Of a stretch of DNA of 64,000 bases, positions 29,880 through 41,376 are shown piece by piece (positions within the stretch are counted from its first letter, which is position 1; each line of letters begins with the position of its first letter). The DNA comes from Trachythela sp. YZ-2020 (Eukaryota; Cnidaria; Anthozoa; Malacalcyonacea; Clavulariidae): contig JADLSH010000073.1 of NCBI GenBank assembly GCA_016169945.1, positions 1,178,001 through 1,242,000 on the forward strand, in the 5' to 3' direction. Both the position numbers and the translations under genes were made by a program. The notes beneath the pieces were generated by a model. That model had not been told where the DNA came from and searched no databases. It saw nothing but the letters and a program-made list of their open reading frames with translations.

Positions 29880-31040
29880 TTGTTCGGTTCGGTAGTGACA
29901 AATCGCACTTTACTAATCAAAAGGGTTTTGCCCGAGTATACAAACGATCAAATTTTTCGGTTATTCCAAACAATTTTGACGTGGTCGATGGCATTTGTAA
30001 TATTGGCCATTAAATACTCCCGTACAATGTAGGAAAATGTGGAAAGATGAATACTTTCTCTTATCCACTGTAGCACCTTTTCCTCTTGTGCTGTTAGATG
30101 TTCACCCACGATCTCTACCCGCTGTTCTTGATGATAATACATTTCGCTTGCGCGAAAAGAAGCAGAATCTCGAAATAACAAGTGGCTAGATTACTCAACT
30201 CATCCCTTTGAAGCATTTCATTCAGCTGTTCCCGACTCGGGCTGACGGCCATCCCTCCACCAATGGCAGCTCAGCTCCCCAGGCCATTGACTCAACGAGT
30301 CCCGCGTTCGGATTGTTTAGCTGCTTCCACTACGTTGGCATGGAAATCAGAATCATACTCCCATGCCTACATTGGACACTTGTCCCGGGCCTATGTGTGG
30401 GGACAACCCAAACCACCGTCAGTAGAGGGGCGACCGTCCTGACCCAGTAAATAGACCGGGGAAGTTTGTGAGGGAGCTTTAATGAATATGGAAATCGAGA
30501 GGAAACTATACCTGCTCTGAGGCTAGACTTCATGCCCTATTAATGGACGCTCATGCACTGCTGTAAGTGACATTTTACGAATACGACGATATCAATCGCT
30601 AATCGTGGCGACCTGACAACAACACGAAGACGAAGAACTGAAAATGACTACCTACTGTAGTGCCTGGTACAAAGAAATACGGCTAAATTGAGAAAACTTT
30701 ATTTCTCAGCGACCAGCACTGCCCATACTCGTGTACATTTAGATATAAAGGAAAACAAGTGATAATCTAACCACTTTCGCACAATGTATATACAGTAGCT
30801 ATACTTGTGCTCGCATTTCCTTTAGCGAATACACTATACCAAGGAGGGGTAGATTTCCCATGCAAACGCTGGCCTGATTTAGCATGATGTTATCTATAAT
30901 AAACTAGTCCGCCGACAATAGAATCCATCCAAAAAATAAGCTCTTAAATATCGACATCACATGATGACTCTAAAATGCTCGCTGCTATACATAGCCACTC
31001 AAGCATGCCTCACCAACTCCGTATGACTGAACCGTAACCA
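29880..31040. other. Gene-free stretch
   Basis: No supported gene. A 77-residue minus frame at 29948-30181 (contains HLTAQEEKVLQWIRESIHL) and a GC-richer block at 30220-30480 are unrecognised. The latter may be mobile-element debris. Confidence 0.35.
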
Positions 31041-31059
31041 AATAACTCTTACCTTACAG

Positions 31060-33192
31060 AGACCAAACACGAAGAGATAAAAATGCATGTTTTATCCACA
31101 GATGGATCAAAGAACCTGGGTATTCTCTTTATATTCGGACGTTCTTTAGTTCCAACACCGTTGAAGAACTTTATCATATCCCAGGCTTCGAACTGCTTAG
31201 GAAAGACCGAGATTCAAATGGTGGTGGTATTTTAGTTTATGAAAATACAGACTTATAAAAGGCACGCGAAGAACCGACCTCGAAGACAACAATCTAGAAG
31301 TACTGTGGCTACAAGTATGCCCTTTCAAATCTAAAAGACCGCTGCTCTTTGGTGGTGTTTATCGTCCACCGAATTCTAACATTGACCATGACATAAAGCT
31401 AGCAGATAATATCATACTTTCTAAACCTTGAAACTATTGTACTGGGGGATTTTAATATTGATTATTTCAAATCTGATTTTAAGAAACATCGCCTGATCAA
31501 AGCACTTATTGATACAAAGTTCTGCCAGTTGGTCTCTTTTATTACACGCCCTATTAGCCGTTCGTGCCTCGACCATATTTGGAGAAATAAACCCGAGCGT
31601 ATCGCTAACATTACATCGCCAGACATCTGCATCTCCGATCATCTGCCAGTACTAGCAGTTCGTCAGTATAAAATTCCACCAGATTCAGACAAAAACAACT
31701 CGAAAAGCCATCAATATATTAATTATCGCAATCTAAAACGCTTAGATTCTAAGAAAGTAATACAAACTATTGATGAAACCTCTTGGGACTCGGCTTTTGT
31801 CTTCGATGACGTTGAAGATGTTGTGCATAGCTGGTATATGCTTCTCAATGAAGCTATAAATTGTAATGTGCCTCTACAAAAGAAACGCGTCAAACGTGAA
31901 ACTCAACCAAAGTGAATGTGTTCTGAAATAATGGCTCTCCTAACATCAAATAATCCGACGACTGGAAAGCCTTTTAAGGATGTCTTAAGGATTTCTTAAG
32001 CCTTTTAAGGATGGAAAGCCTTTTAAGGATGATTTTAAGCCTTTTAAGCCTTTTAAGGAAAGCCTCTTAAAAGATGTGCCAAAAATAAAGTTACAGAGGC
32101 AATCAAATCTACCAAAAAGAATTACTTTCATGAGTCGCTGAAAGAAATTCGCGGTAAGCCAAACAACTGTGGGCTACATTGCGTAACCTTATGGGTAAGG
32201 GAAAAACTTCCGATGGAATTTCTTCTCGAAGAAAACGGATCTCAAATTTGCGAAACGCACTTATCACGATTATAGATCGAGCGCTGTATAATTTGGTTAA
32301 CAATTGCATTAACGGATTTATTTTTGCCGATTTTGAAAAAGCGTTCGACCTAGTAGATCATGACGTGTTACTAGAAAAGCTGCGTGTTTACGATCTGGAT
32401 GACAGTAGCTTGCAACTCATGGAATCGTACCTCACTTCGCGCAAACAATTTACCACAGTTAAAAACGAATCATGTTCATACCGAGAGCTAACTCACGGTG
32501 TAGCACAAGGTTCTGTACTTGCCCCCTCCTTTTCCTGATATTCATCAATGATTTACCCGAATGGAATGAGGTTGGAACGCTGAGGAGCGACCTTGGAAAC
32601 AGCATTCTACTTCTGGAAGACTGGTCTAAACAAAACCGACTCCATCTCAACACCAAAAAAACAAAATCGATGCTCATTACTGGGAAAAGACTCGGTTCCA
32701 AGCTACTGTATCGTCCGAAAATTTAACTTTGGACATTAAAACAAGAAACAGCACCAAACTCAACCAAATTCCCCCTCATAAGTTGCTTGGTGTTCACCTG
32801 GACCAGGATTTGAACTTTGACGAACACATCGACTCAGTGTGTAAAAAACTTTCACAAAGAATAGGTTTATTACGATCAATAAGACACTTTTTACCTAAAC
32901 AAAAGAACGTATTATTCTATATAATTCTATTATTAAACCTGTTTTAATGCATGGCAGTGTTGTCTGGACGAAGAAGTAGCATGAGTGATCCTTAATGTTG
33001 GATTAAGAGAGGAACGAACTGTTACGCTCTTCAATAAATTGAACTGGATTCCCTTCTATGATGAAACCAACATGAACAAATGTTGTATTGTATATAAATG
33101 TCTTCAAGAAATTGCTCCTGAATATTTAGTAAATAGGTTAACCAAGGTTAGCGATAAATTATTTTCCCTAAAATCTGGAAAGCGGGCGTAGC
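31060..33192 (+). pseudogene. Decayed CR1/L2-like LINE with endonuclease and reverse transcriptase pieces
   Basis: A LINE on plus in several frames. The endonuclease part includes FGGVYRPPNS, LGDFNIDYF, SCLDHIW and SDHLPVL, which are apurinic-endonuclease motifs. The reverse transcriptase part includes FADFEKAFDLVDHDVLLEKL, the GVAQGSVL-type motif and FLIFINDLPE. The segment that should carry the F-A-D-D motif is deleted, jumping from INDLPEWNEVG to WSKQNRLHLN. A C-terminal part (WIPFYDETNMNKCCIVYKCL, about 33000-33192) ends the copy. Stops, shifts and the loss of the catalytic aspartates make it dead. The small tandem repeat at 31968-32075 interrupts the linker. Confidence 0.8.
31968..32075. 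repeat. AAGCCTTTTAAGGA short tandem repeat
   Basis: Irregular tandem copies of AAGCCTTTTAAGGAT and TTTTAAGCC, which are self-complementary around CTTTTAAG. It appears to have expanded inside the LINE coding region. Confidence 0.75.
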
Positions 33193-33256
33193 AAGGTTTT
33201 GCTCAATGTTGCGCAGCCCCTATTTCCTTCGGGAGTTTGGGACTGCGCGCAGGCTA

Positions 33257-33389
33257 GTCACTGCCTAATGATTCTTTTACAGATGAAACAGCCTGTTGCA
33301 GACAAGTTTTGAGGTAAGCGAAAATCTATAATTTGCTCTAACTATATGTTGTCGAGCACTCTTTGCGTTTCGTAGACCTACACCTACAC

Positions 33390-33423
<34 letters not shown>

Positions 33424-33812
33424 GTGTGGGTTTAGGTCTACGAAACGCAGAGTGCTCGACAACATATAGTTAGAGCAAATTATAGATTTTCGCTTACCTC
33501 AAAACTTGTCTGCAACAGGCTGTTTCATCTGTAAACAGACAAGTTTTGAGGTAAGCGAAAATCTATATATATATATAGATTTTCGCTTACCTCAAAACTT
33601 GTCTGCAACAGGCTGTTTCAGCAGCACTCTTTGCGTTTCGTAGAGCTAAACCTACACGTATATATATATATATATATACGTGTAGGTGTAGGTCTACGAA
33701 ACGCAAAGAGTGCTCGACAACATATAGTTAGAGCAAATTATAGATTTTCGCTTACCTCAAAACTTGTCTGCAACAGGCTGTTTCATCTGTAAAAGAATCA
33801 TCAGGCAGTGAC
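33257..33812. repeat. Nested palindrome cluster with (TA)n axes
   Basis: The outer ends are inverted copies (GTCACTGCCT / AGGCAGTGAC). Inside are three palindromes centred at about 33405, 33570 and 33670, each with a TA-rich axis. They are built from the blocks GACAAGTTTTGAGGTAAGCG, CTACGAAACGCA and ACGTGTAGGT. The unit is present in both orientations several times. Confidence 0.85.
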
Positions 33813-35238
33813 AAGTATCGAAAGAAATGACCGCTTATATGCTTCCTGCCGGAAAGTGGGGGTGTATGTGGGAGACAATGTGTGCATGCATGGGTTTGTT
33901 TGCGTTGTTTACGCGAAATTTATTACGATGACGACACCGTGAAATTATTTCAGCTCTTTTGTTGAGCAAACAATTCTTGTTTTTTTCCTTCAAAATACAA
34001 AATTTTTCTTCTAAACATAAATTGCATCGTTTTGATCCTCCCGTGTACGAAATAGAATGTTTTAAAATTTGCCAATTAATACTGAAATCCTTATTGTTTT
34101 CTTTCAATGTCCAAATATATTTCGAAAGTTCTGTGTCGTTTGCGTGCTTTTTACGCTGAAAAGTTTGCAGGCTACACTAAATATTTTCAGCATAAAAAGC
34201 ACGCAAACGACACAGAACCACACTAATCTTTTCAACCACACTAAATCTTTTCAGAACCACACTAATCTTATTCGAACCACACTAATCTTAACGACCCTAA
34301 TCTTAACGACACAGAACCACACTAATCTTATTCAACCACACTAAATCTTTTTAGCCAAATTGTAACAAACGCGCTGATTGGCTGAAAACGAAATTCCCCC
34401 TTGCCATTTTGTGTAGGTATGATAACTTTACTAAACACGTCCTTCTATACTTTTACGTTCCGTTTTCTTATGTTCAGTTTTCCTATCAAAGTCATTATTC
34501 TTGTGGTGTATCTATGCTGTTCCTTTTTACGCAGAAAAATGTCATTGTAGTTTGTCTGCCTCAACGCTATATGCTGTACTGTGTCACAAGCCTTGCTGGA
34601 AAAATTACACGCAATATTTTATTTCAATGTCTTTGAGTTCACTGCACCAACTGGAGTAATCCCGCCCCAAATTGGTCATCACTTGTCCATCCTGATTTAG
34701 AGCAAGGAGTGACGAAGAACAACATTTATTCTAATAATATATCAGTCAGTCGGTCAAAGTTCATACAAAAGTCAAAGTTCAGCAACAATGGTTGCCTACA
34801 ATATACGCTGTTTATTATTAATATTTGTTAAATTCATGAATAATTAATGAGCTAACTACCCAATAAATGGAACCATATTTATGTCACATGACATCTTTGT
34901 AAACCCCAATACAGGTCAACAATCTGATAAAGCAATGTCCTAATTAGTATTCTTAACTTTTGATACAGCTGTATCCTAATTAGCATGCATTTATTAACTT
35001 TGTTAAAAATGCTCCTGATTAATATTCATATATTGGACACGCACGAAACAAACAAGCATTTATTTCTTCCATAGCACACATATTTGCTCAAAAGCACACT
35101 TTAGATTAAGTATTATTTCTCACTTTTTGTCATTCACCACAAAATTTATCGTACAATTATTGAAGACAGAATGCGTGCAAATGCTATCAGCATTTCTGTT
35201 GCTACGAGTCGTTTCAAACTCTGGTATAGGCATTTCAG
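33813..35238. other. Gene-free stretch
   Basis: No supported gene. It contains the hairpin and tandem repeat at 34128-34350. The rest is AT-rich sequence with short unsupported frames. Confidence 0.4.
34128..34350. repeat. Hairpin followed by AACCACACTAATCTT tandem repeat
   Basis: 34128-34217 is a hairpin (GTTCTGTGTCGTTTGCGTGC and its complement, loop about 22 bases). It is followed by about seven irregular copies of AACCACACTAATCTTA to 34350. Confidence 0.8.
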
Positions 35239-35547
35239 CTAAAACACTATCTGCCACATCAAATTGAAAATCTCGCAAATAAATTTGCTGAGCAAAAAGC
35301 TAACGCTATTCGGGGACATATGGCCCAAAGGTACCGTTAGTTCATCAACAATTTCATATTCAAATTCATCATCCTGACATTCTCCGCCTTTTTCATCAGT
35401 GCCTTTTTTGTTACTGCGGCTTGCTTGCCATTCTTCGAATATTTTAATCGCCCATTTCGTGTTATACCTAGTATTTTTAGGTACAGATTCTTCAAGGAAC
35501 GACCACTCCTCTTCGTTAGATTTTGGTTGGCGAAAACGACGAGACAT
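35239..35547 (-). pseudogene. Crypton/DUF3504-like N-terminal fragment
   Basis: A 102-residue minus frame beginning MSRRFRQPKSNEEEW. It continues SVPKNTRYNTKWAIKIFEEW and later MSPNSVSFLLSKFICEI. This resembles the N-terminal SAM-like region of Crypton-derived tyrosine-recombinase-like proteins (DUF3504) found in many animals, where a T-K-W-A-x-x-x-F-x-x-W motif precedes an L-x-x-F-x-x-E-V helix. The recombinase core is absent downstream, and the last residues look like run-on sequence. It is a fragment or a first exon whose partner was not found. Confidence 0.45.
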
Positions 35548-35882
35548 TGTTCACTAAGCGGATAACAAACTATACGCCAAGGAAAAGCTATATTACACAC
35601 ACAAGCAGAACACACCCAGTTTATTTTCATTATGTTCTCGTTCAGCGCACATAGAGAGCATCTATACAAAATATTCTCATTAGAATCTTATTATTTCCGC
35701 CCCATCTGCCAGCATTGTGTTAAAATCCCATAAGATTGTTTGAAAACCACCTATTAGCGATGTCATATTATAAAACCAACAGCCATGAAACAATGCCAAG
35801 GCAGAAGCACAATAAAACAACTGATCCATTAAGTGGCCGAGTACTGCATAATATTAAGCTAATGACTTTCCACATTCATTAC

Positions 35883-35905
<23 letters not shown>

Positions 35906-35914
<9 letters not shown>

Positions 35915-36006
35915 CTCGCGTCAGATCTGTATGGGGATTTACAATGGCTCGCGCTGCGCGCTCGCCATTGTAAATCCCCATACAGATCTGCCGCTCGTAT
36001 TTTATC
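35906..36006. repeat. 101-base palindromic MITE-like element
   Basis: Near-perfect hairpin. CAGATCTGTATGGGGATTTA and CAATGGC on the left pair with their complement on the right around a GCGCGCTGCGCGC-like loop. The outer arms GATAAAATAC/GTATTTTATC also pair. Confidence 0.85.
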
Positions 36007-36200
36007 TATTACTTAAAAAATCAAGCTAAATCAGAAAATATGCAAATATTAATGCTGAAATGAATTAATACAGTCCAACATCCCAAGTCAAAATAATAGT
36101 GTTCTGTTCACCGTTCCTCAGTTAATAACCTATCTAAAGCACGAAATTGAAGGTAAATTCACCGACTTTATACGTTAAATTTGCAGTATTATAATTATAA

Positions 36201-36507
36201 TCAATATTTTCCTATATTGCTGCGCCGGGAATTTTGAGACAAGAACACATCTTGCATGGCGGGTATGAGACTTTTACAGAATGTAATTGAGAGCAATGCT
36301 TCAGAATCATTGGCATCCGGGTACTCACGAGCAGTCCACTTGAGGTACAATGCAAACTTGTTCCAGTCCACCGAACCATATTCATCCATGTCAGTGGCTA
36401 TTAGTATTCGTCACATTGTAGAAAGAATCAAACTCCAGTTTGTCATCGCTTTTTACACCATCCTGAAGATCCCATCCATCACACATTTTACGAATCTCAG
36501 CCAGCCA
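36201..36507 (-). pseudogene. 3' part of the DRE-TIM enzyme gene, behind a stop and a frameshift
   Basis: Beyond the TAA at 36508-36510 the same frame continues WLAEIRKMCDGWDLQDGV to about 36400. There the sense register shifts by one base and continues MDEYGSVDWNKFALYLKWTA to a stop at 36201. The continuous, protein-like translation on both sides shows that these are lesions in one coding sequence, not a natural end. Sequencing or assembly error cannot be ruled out. Confidence 0.65.
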
Positions 36508-37710
36508 TTAATTAGTACGCAGGTTTGTTGGTTTCCCTTGAGCAATAGCATTAGCCATTGTTGCGGTGAGATTGCCACCAGAACGAGCAAATAACATAGC
36601 TAGGCCAGTTTTGCTCATGTACTCTTCCTTTCGACCATTGCGAAGATCTTCCAACATCTTTTCCAACATAGCTTGTGCTCTTTCGCAAGTAAATTCTTCA
36701 TTTTCAGCAAAAAGGTTTGTCAGTCGATCAACAACCATCTGTGGCGAGGCCAGCGGCGTCATTCTCATTACGGGCTTTTCACCGAAAAACTCAGCCATGG
36801 GGAATTCGTTCTTGTCAGAAGCGAGGTTAGGCATACCAAATATCATATCTAGAGCTCGTTCTCCGTACACTGGTTGCCTTGGATGTGGTGGTAATCCAGT
36901 GGTAATAAGAGTAACATTCTGAGCAGCTTCTCGGAGTTTCACACACCCCTTATATTGATGGAGGACGCTCGTGTTTCCCATTCGGATCATATTCATCAAC
37001 GTAACTGAAGAACACGCGTGACCTATTGTAGCTCCTTCCTCGCAAAGACTGGCCCAGATTCCAGTAGCTCCGTTTATGATGCATTCCATTTGAGTAATTG
37101 TAGCAAGTCCCCATTTCTCGTGCACGTGGACCAGCAAATGACCCTTGTTCGTCTCTGTCCAACCATTGCGGTCCATCTCTTTTCGGATGGCGGCGGTCCA
37201 AACACCAACCTCTCCAGGAAGATTTTGGCCAGATTCTTGGTAAATAATTGCGAAAGGACGCTCGTAGTCAGGTATGGACGACAAGAATTTCACCACTTTT
37301 AACACGCGTTTAGGTTTCAATCTCATGGCTTCTGAGAAATCACGTATGTTAAATAAAACTCTTGACTCCATATGTAATCCTTCCTGTGAACGGCACCATT
37401 CCATTCTCTTCTTCATAAGGTAACAAATATCTCTCACTGTAAACTTCTTGTAGTCGATTCCTTTGTTTACGAGATCGAATTCAATGATTGCATTTCGGAT
37501 TCCCAGCTTTTTCATCTTATCCAAACCAACTGGACGCTTTTGGGTGTTGGGAACATTATTTTTGCCGATTGATTCAACAAATTCACTGAAGGCGTAAAAG
37601 TTGCTGAAATCTTCTCCTGCCTCTTTAAGTTCTTCACAGAATATGTCTCCTACGCGAGTCATGTGTGCGAAAGAAGCAACGATGATGTGCTCGAACCCAA
37701 CTTTTTTGAC
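36508..37710 (-). CDS. DRE-TIM metal-dependent carboligase/lyase (HMGL-like), exon 2
   Basis: A long exon (400 codons before the stop) with acceptor TTAATATTAACAG. It reads VKKVGFEHIIVASFAHMTRV and continues the TIM barrel. Key blocks are LLVHVHEKWGLATITQ, the H-x-H metal-binding motif near the barrel end, and then IWASLCEEGATIGHACS, equivalent to the G-x-G-E-R-x-G-N region of isopropylmalate and homocitrate synthases and HMG-CoA lyase. Enzymes of this superfamily join or cleave a carboxylate substrate and an acyl group using a divalent metal. The exact substrate cannot be told. The frame ends in a TAA in a place where the family continues. Confidence 0.75.
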   Translation of the reverse strand, partial: VKKVGFEHIIVASFAHMTRVGDIFCEELKEAGEDFSNFYAFSEFVESIGKNNVPNTQKRPVGLDKMKKLGIRNAIIEFDLVNKGIDYKKFTVRDICYLMKKRMEWCRSQEGLHMESRVLFNIRDFSEAMRLKPKRVLKVVKFLSSIPDYERPFAIIYQESGQNLPGEVGVWTAAIRKEMDRNGWTETNKGHLLVHVHEKWGLATITQMECIINGATGIWASLCEEGATIGHACSSVTLMNMIRMGNTSVLHQYKGCVKLREAAQNVTLITTGLPPHPRQPVYGERALDMIFGMPNLASDKNEFPMAEFFGEKPVMRMTPLASPQMVVDRLTNLFAENEEFTCERAQAMLEKMLEDLRNGRKEEYMSKTGLAMLFARSGGNLTATMANAIAQGKPTNLRTN

Positions 37711-38471
37711 CTGTTAATATAAAAAATAAGAAAATACCATGGGTAATCATGCCCGGGGTGCAAGTGTAGGTAGCAAAGCATACAAACTACGAGAATTTGT
37801 AGATTATCCAACTACCTGAATAATATTTCCACCTACATATTGGCTATTTTCTCAGGCCACTGCTGCTAAGGGGATACTTTTGTGTCACTCGGCATTATCA
37901 AATAATTCTGCTTACGTAAAAAATAGGAATGAACGGTCTAAGAAGTTCTTATCCGGCATAAACATCGATGTAAAACCAATTACTACGTTTTCGCAACAAA
38001 AAATTCGGATACGTTAATTCAACGAATACCTTAAATACCATTGATCCAGAATACTTTTTTGGACCTCGTTGAAGATGAAAAAAAGGAAACGGAGAAAGGA
38101 GACTTGGAAGAAAACCCAGCTTTCGTGTCTGAACACTTACATGTAGGCTTGCTAAAATTGACCAGTAAAAACTATGGGAAAGCTTGCGTAAAAGAAAATG
38201 TATTCCTTTTTGCGTAAACCTGTCAATTAAGTCATGGTATTGACCAATTAAATTCTACGTCCAGAAATTGAACGGCGTTTAGTCACGAAAGCCGGTTTTT
38301 TATGCAGACCCTTTTTCTCCTTTCGTCTCTTCCGCTCCAACGATGGCCGGTTGCCCAGGTAATATAATTACTAGCAGAGTATTCATAGTATGTTTAGTGT
38401 CTCAATTTCCGCACGAATGAGTAATAAGTTGTGTTATCCAGTTTACTTGTTTAGATCAGTAAATTACCCAC

Positions 38472-38648
38472 TTCTTTGTATATATTCCATTTATCTTTCA
38501 GAGTATGACCTCGCAGTTGTCCCGCAGTACTCTCGCGGAGTGAATTGTCAAGGACAAATAAATGGGAAAATCTAAGTTTCTCACGCTTCTTTATCTCTGC
38601 GAACAAGTTCCCTCTCATACAGGCGATCTCTTCCTTAAATGACATCGG
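38472..38648 (-). CDS. DRE-TIM enzyme gene, upstream exon with the signature motif
   Basis: A 177-base phase-0 exon (59 codons), acceptor TTTTTTCTAATTCACAG and donor GTGGGT. It encodes FVLDNSLRESTAGQLRGHT, the D-x-x-x-R-E signature at strand 1 of the DRE-TIM barrel, here D-N-S-L-R-E. Joined to 37710 the protein runs WNIYKE / VKKVGFEHI without a break, which supports the intron of about 760 bases. The retained intron means this copy is not a processed pseudogene. Any first exon further upstream was not identified. Confidence 0.75.
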
Positions 38649-40170
38649 CTGTGAATTAGAAAAAATGAGATGAATTTTTTTACGTAGTCGTACACGTATG
38701 CGTATGTACGCAACAAGGCGTACCAAATCATGTTAAATAATAAACTCTTAAAATACAGATTATTGCGCTTAGACTTAAGCAGGTTTTATCCATCATTATG
38801 AAGAACATTCCACAAAAAAATGGTTTGTTCAGTTATTCTTCCCAGAGTTACAGAGTTTTTAGTAATAGAAATTCCTGACGTCAGCGTTATTTTAAAAATT
38901 GTTACACGCTATTTTTTAGGCACAACGTAACTGAAAAATGTTTGTTTGGCTTTCAAACGGATCAGTAATCTGTTTCAAATTACCGTTGTAGCAATTTGGC
39001 TGAAGCGCTTTGAAATATTAGCGTCACCATTTTTGGCCGTCAGATTTGACCAACAACATGGAGGCCAAAATATAAATCTGCAAGTATGACTATTTTTTTA
39101 AATAGAATGTTCAAATTGAACTTACAGAAAGATAAGCATCAAATTACGCATTATGCATTATTTACGCATTTATGTATCAAATTACGTTTTTCAAAATAGC
39201 TTTATCGGGCCTTTTTCTAATATCATGCTGACGTCAACAGCATATTAAAAATTCTATAACTCAGGAAGGAATATTTATATCAACCTAGAAATTGTGAATA
39301 AAACTCGGTGGAAGGATCTACGAAACATACAAAATAGTCAGCTTTTCAGCTTTCTTTTTTTTATATATTACAAATTTTGTGACGCAACATGTAATCCCTC
39401 TATATAAGCCCCATGCTGTATCCGCTTTAGAAAATCCAAATAAATATTCATTTCTTCTGGTCCATTGACGTGATATACCAGCCAGGCCTGTCCCCGATTA
39501 TTGTTTAGGGCTACTTTATAGCCAACCTTTCTAGCAGGCTGTAGCAACAGACATATCATATATGAAATACGTGTAGAACCTATTTTCTTTTGAGGGGCTA
39601 ATCGGTCTTGCCAAAAATATTTCACAAAACGTTTCACAGAAATGACAATAACTTTTCGCTTACAATTTTGCTATCTATGACATGAGGAGATACTAGCAAG
39701 TGTTCAGTAGCCGCGAGTGTTGATATAAGTTGTAAGTGAATGCAGCAAAGAAATATTAATGTTTATATACTTGTGTAACACTGATGAGTGGGGTGGATTT
39801 CATCTACCTCCTTGCCGACTTAAGAAAGTGCAAATAACTCTATCAGTGTTTTCTTTTCCTTTTTCCAACAACGCTGTTCAATACTAATAATTTAACGTGG
39901 TTTCTAATGCACGAATATATTATTGTAAGTATTGTTGTTTTTAGTTGCCTATGGGCAACAGCGACTATATTTGTCGGCTTCGAATTTTTGCTCATTATTT
40001 TTTTGGTATGTCAAAAAGAGCGATCTGGATACTTTATGTATAGCGGATAAATAAAATTTAAGATGGCGACCGTAAATAGTAATCAAGAGCGGCATCGTAT
40101 GTGAGAAAATGTCCAAATACAACTATAGAATGTGAGAAAATGTTGTAGTAATCTGATATAACTATCCGGC
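38649..40170. other. Gene-free stretch
   Basis: Mostly repeat-like AT-rich sequence. About 39225-39350 resembles parts of 3600-3740 and 16600-16730. An 89-residue minus frame at 39368-39637 (contains YKVALNNNRGQAWLVYHVNG) reads like protein but is not recognised and has no neighbours to support it. Confidence 0.4.
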
Positions 40171-40186
40171 CAAGCTGACGTTGAAG

Positions 40187-40500
40187 TCTAAGATGGATTT
40201 GTGTTCATCTTCGGAGTTCGGAGCAATCGTCCCCAATATAGGAAGCAGGAATTCCACGACTCACCAAATTACTTACTTGGTCTTTCATCAGCGAGACAAA
40301 TGGAACGACACAACTAGCGACTTGCTATTCTCTGACATGTGCTCGAAGGCATGGGGAGCTAACTCAAAAGTTATACTTTTCCCAACTCCCGTTCGGGCGC
40401 AGAAACGAACACATCTCTACCAGATAGATAGGCTTCCATGGTCTGCCGTTGATACTCTTTTAACTGCGAATAACCAGAAGACTGCCTTGCTTTTTCAATC
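40187..40500 (-). pseudogene. RecQ-like helicase remnant
   Basis: Minus-strand reading gives SQLKEYQRQTMEAYLSGRDV then FVSAP. After a one-base shift it continues TGVGKSITFELAPHAFEHM, and after another shift VSLMKDQVSNLVSRGIPASY. These correspond to RecQ motif 0, motif I (Walker A, G-x-G-K-S) and motif Ia (S-L-M-x-D-Q-V). At least two frameshifts and several stops are present and the rest of the helicase is missing. The 150-residue plus-strand frame over the same bases is its antisense shadow. Confidence 0.7.
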
Positions 40501-41376
40501 GCCTTTGAGATCGATATCTCCATATTTATTTGTAATTTGTGCGCTATTTGCCTTTGTGTCTGGTGTTAATTGGACTTTCGGATGTCTATTTATAAATGTG
40601 AAATTTGATGAGCGAGTGCGACGCTTTGATTGACATGTTCCTTCTCTCTGATTGGTTGAAGGGATCATCAACAAAGCATGTTCATATTATATATAGCTCA
40701 GCGTAGTTTTTGGGTCAGTAAAATTTAGCGCGCTGCAAGTTGGAAAAGTCCCTCTAGTCTAGGACCTGTATATGAGTTTGTATGCATTTCATTTAGGACA
40801 GATAATCTCAACTGTTTTAGGGCAAATTGACCATGACGGTCAACATGGTAACGCTGCCCGAACCCCAATCCGGGGCGAAACGTCCGAAACAGACCACACC
40901 CAAAAACGACGCTTTCGCCATGGTGCTATCTACCAAACCATAAAAGCTTTGGCTATTCTGAGGTGCTTATATGGTTCAGAGATAGTGCTTTTAGGGGGGG
41001 GTCATTGGTAAGTGTGAAATGCCTGGCACTGATATTTCACAAGAAAATGACCATACAATACTCATGGTCAAACGTCAATTTGTGGCTTACAACTTCAGAT
41101 AAACAGCAGTGGATCTACATTACCTTTTTTCCTTAATTTTTTTTATAGAAACATAATTGGTACTTATTTAAGTATATTCCCACTGTTTTGGTGTAAAATA
41201 GTAAATATTTTGTGACCGAAATAATAATTTGAAATGTATCTACCTCCTGCAAATGGACGTATTTGGCCAAATTCGCCACTTTACTGCGCTGCACCAAATA
41301 TGTAAGTCAGTTCAGACATAATGGTATCAAACACATTTTAAACAAGTTTTAACTATGTTTCAAGTAGATCCTAGCT

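Noticed and set aside
36566..37302. Plus frames of 94-118 residues across the DRE-TIM exon
   Set aside because: Antisense shadows of a conserved minus-strand coding exon.
40181..40633. 150-residue plus frame
   Set aside because: Lies antisense over a readable RecQ-like helicase remnant and has no recognisable content of its own.
40772..41011. 79-residue frame at the FB1 left arm, with a mirror frame at 47294-47575
   Set aside because: The two are inverted copies of the same foldback arm, and related non-coding arms in FB2 do not keep the frame.
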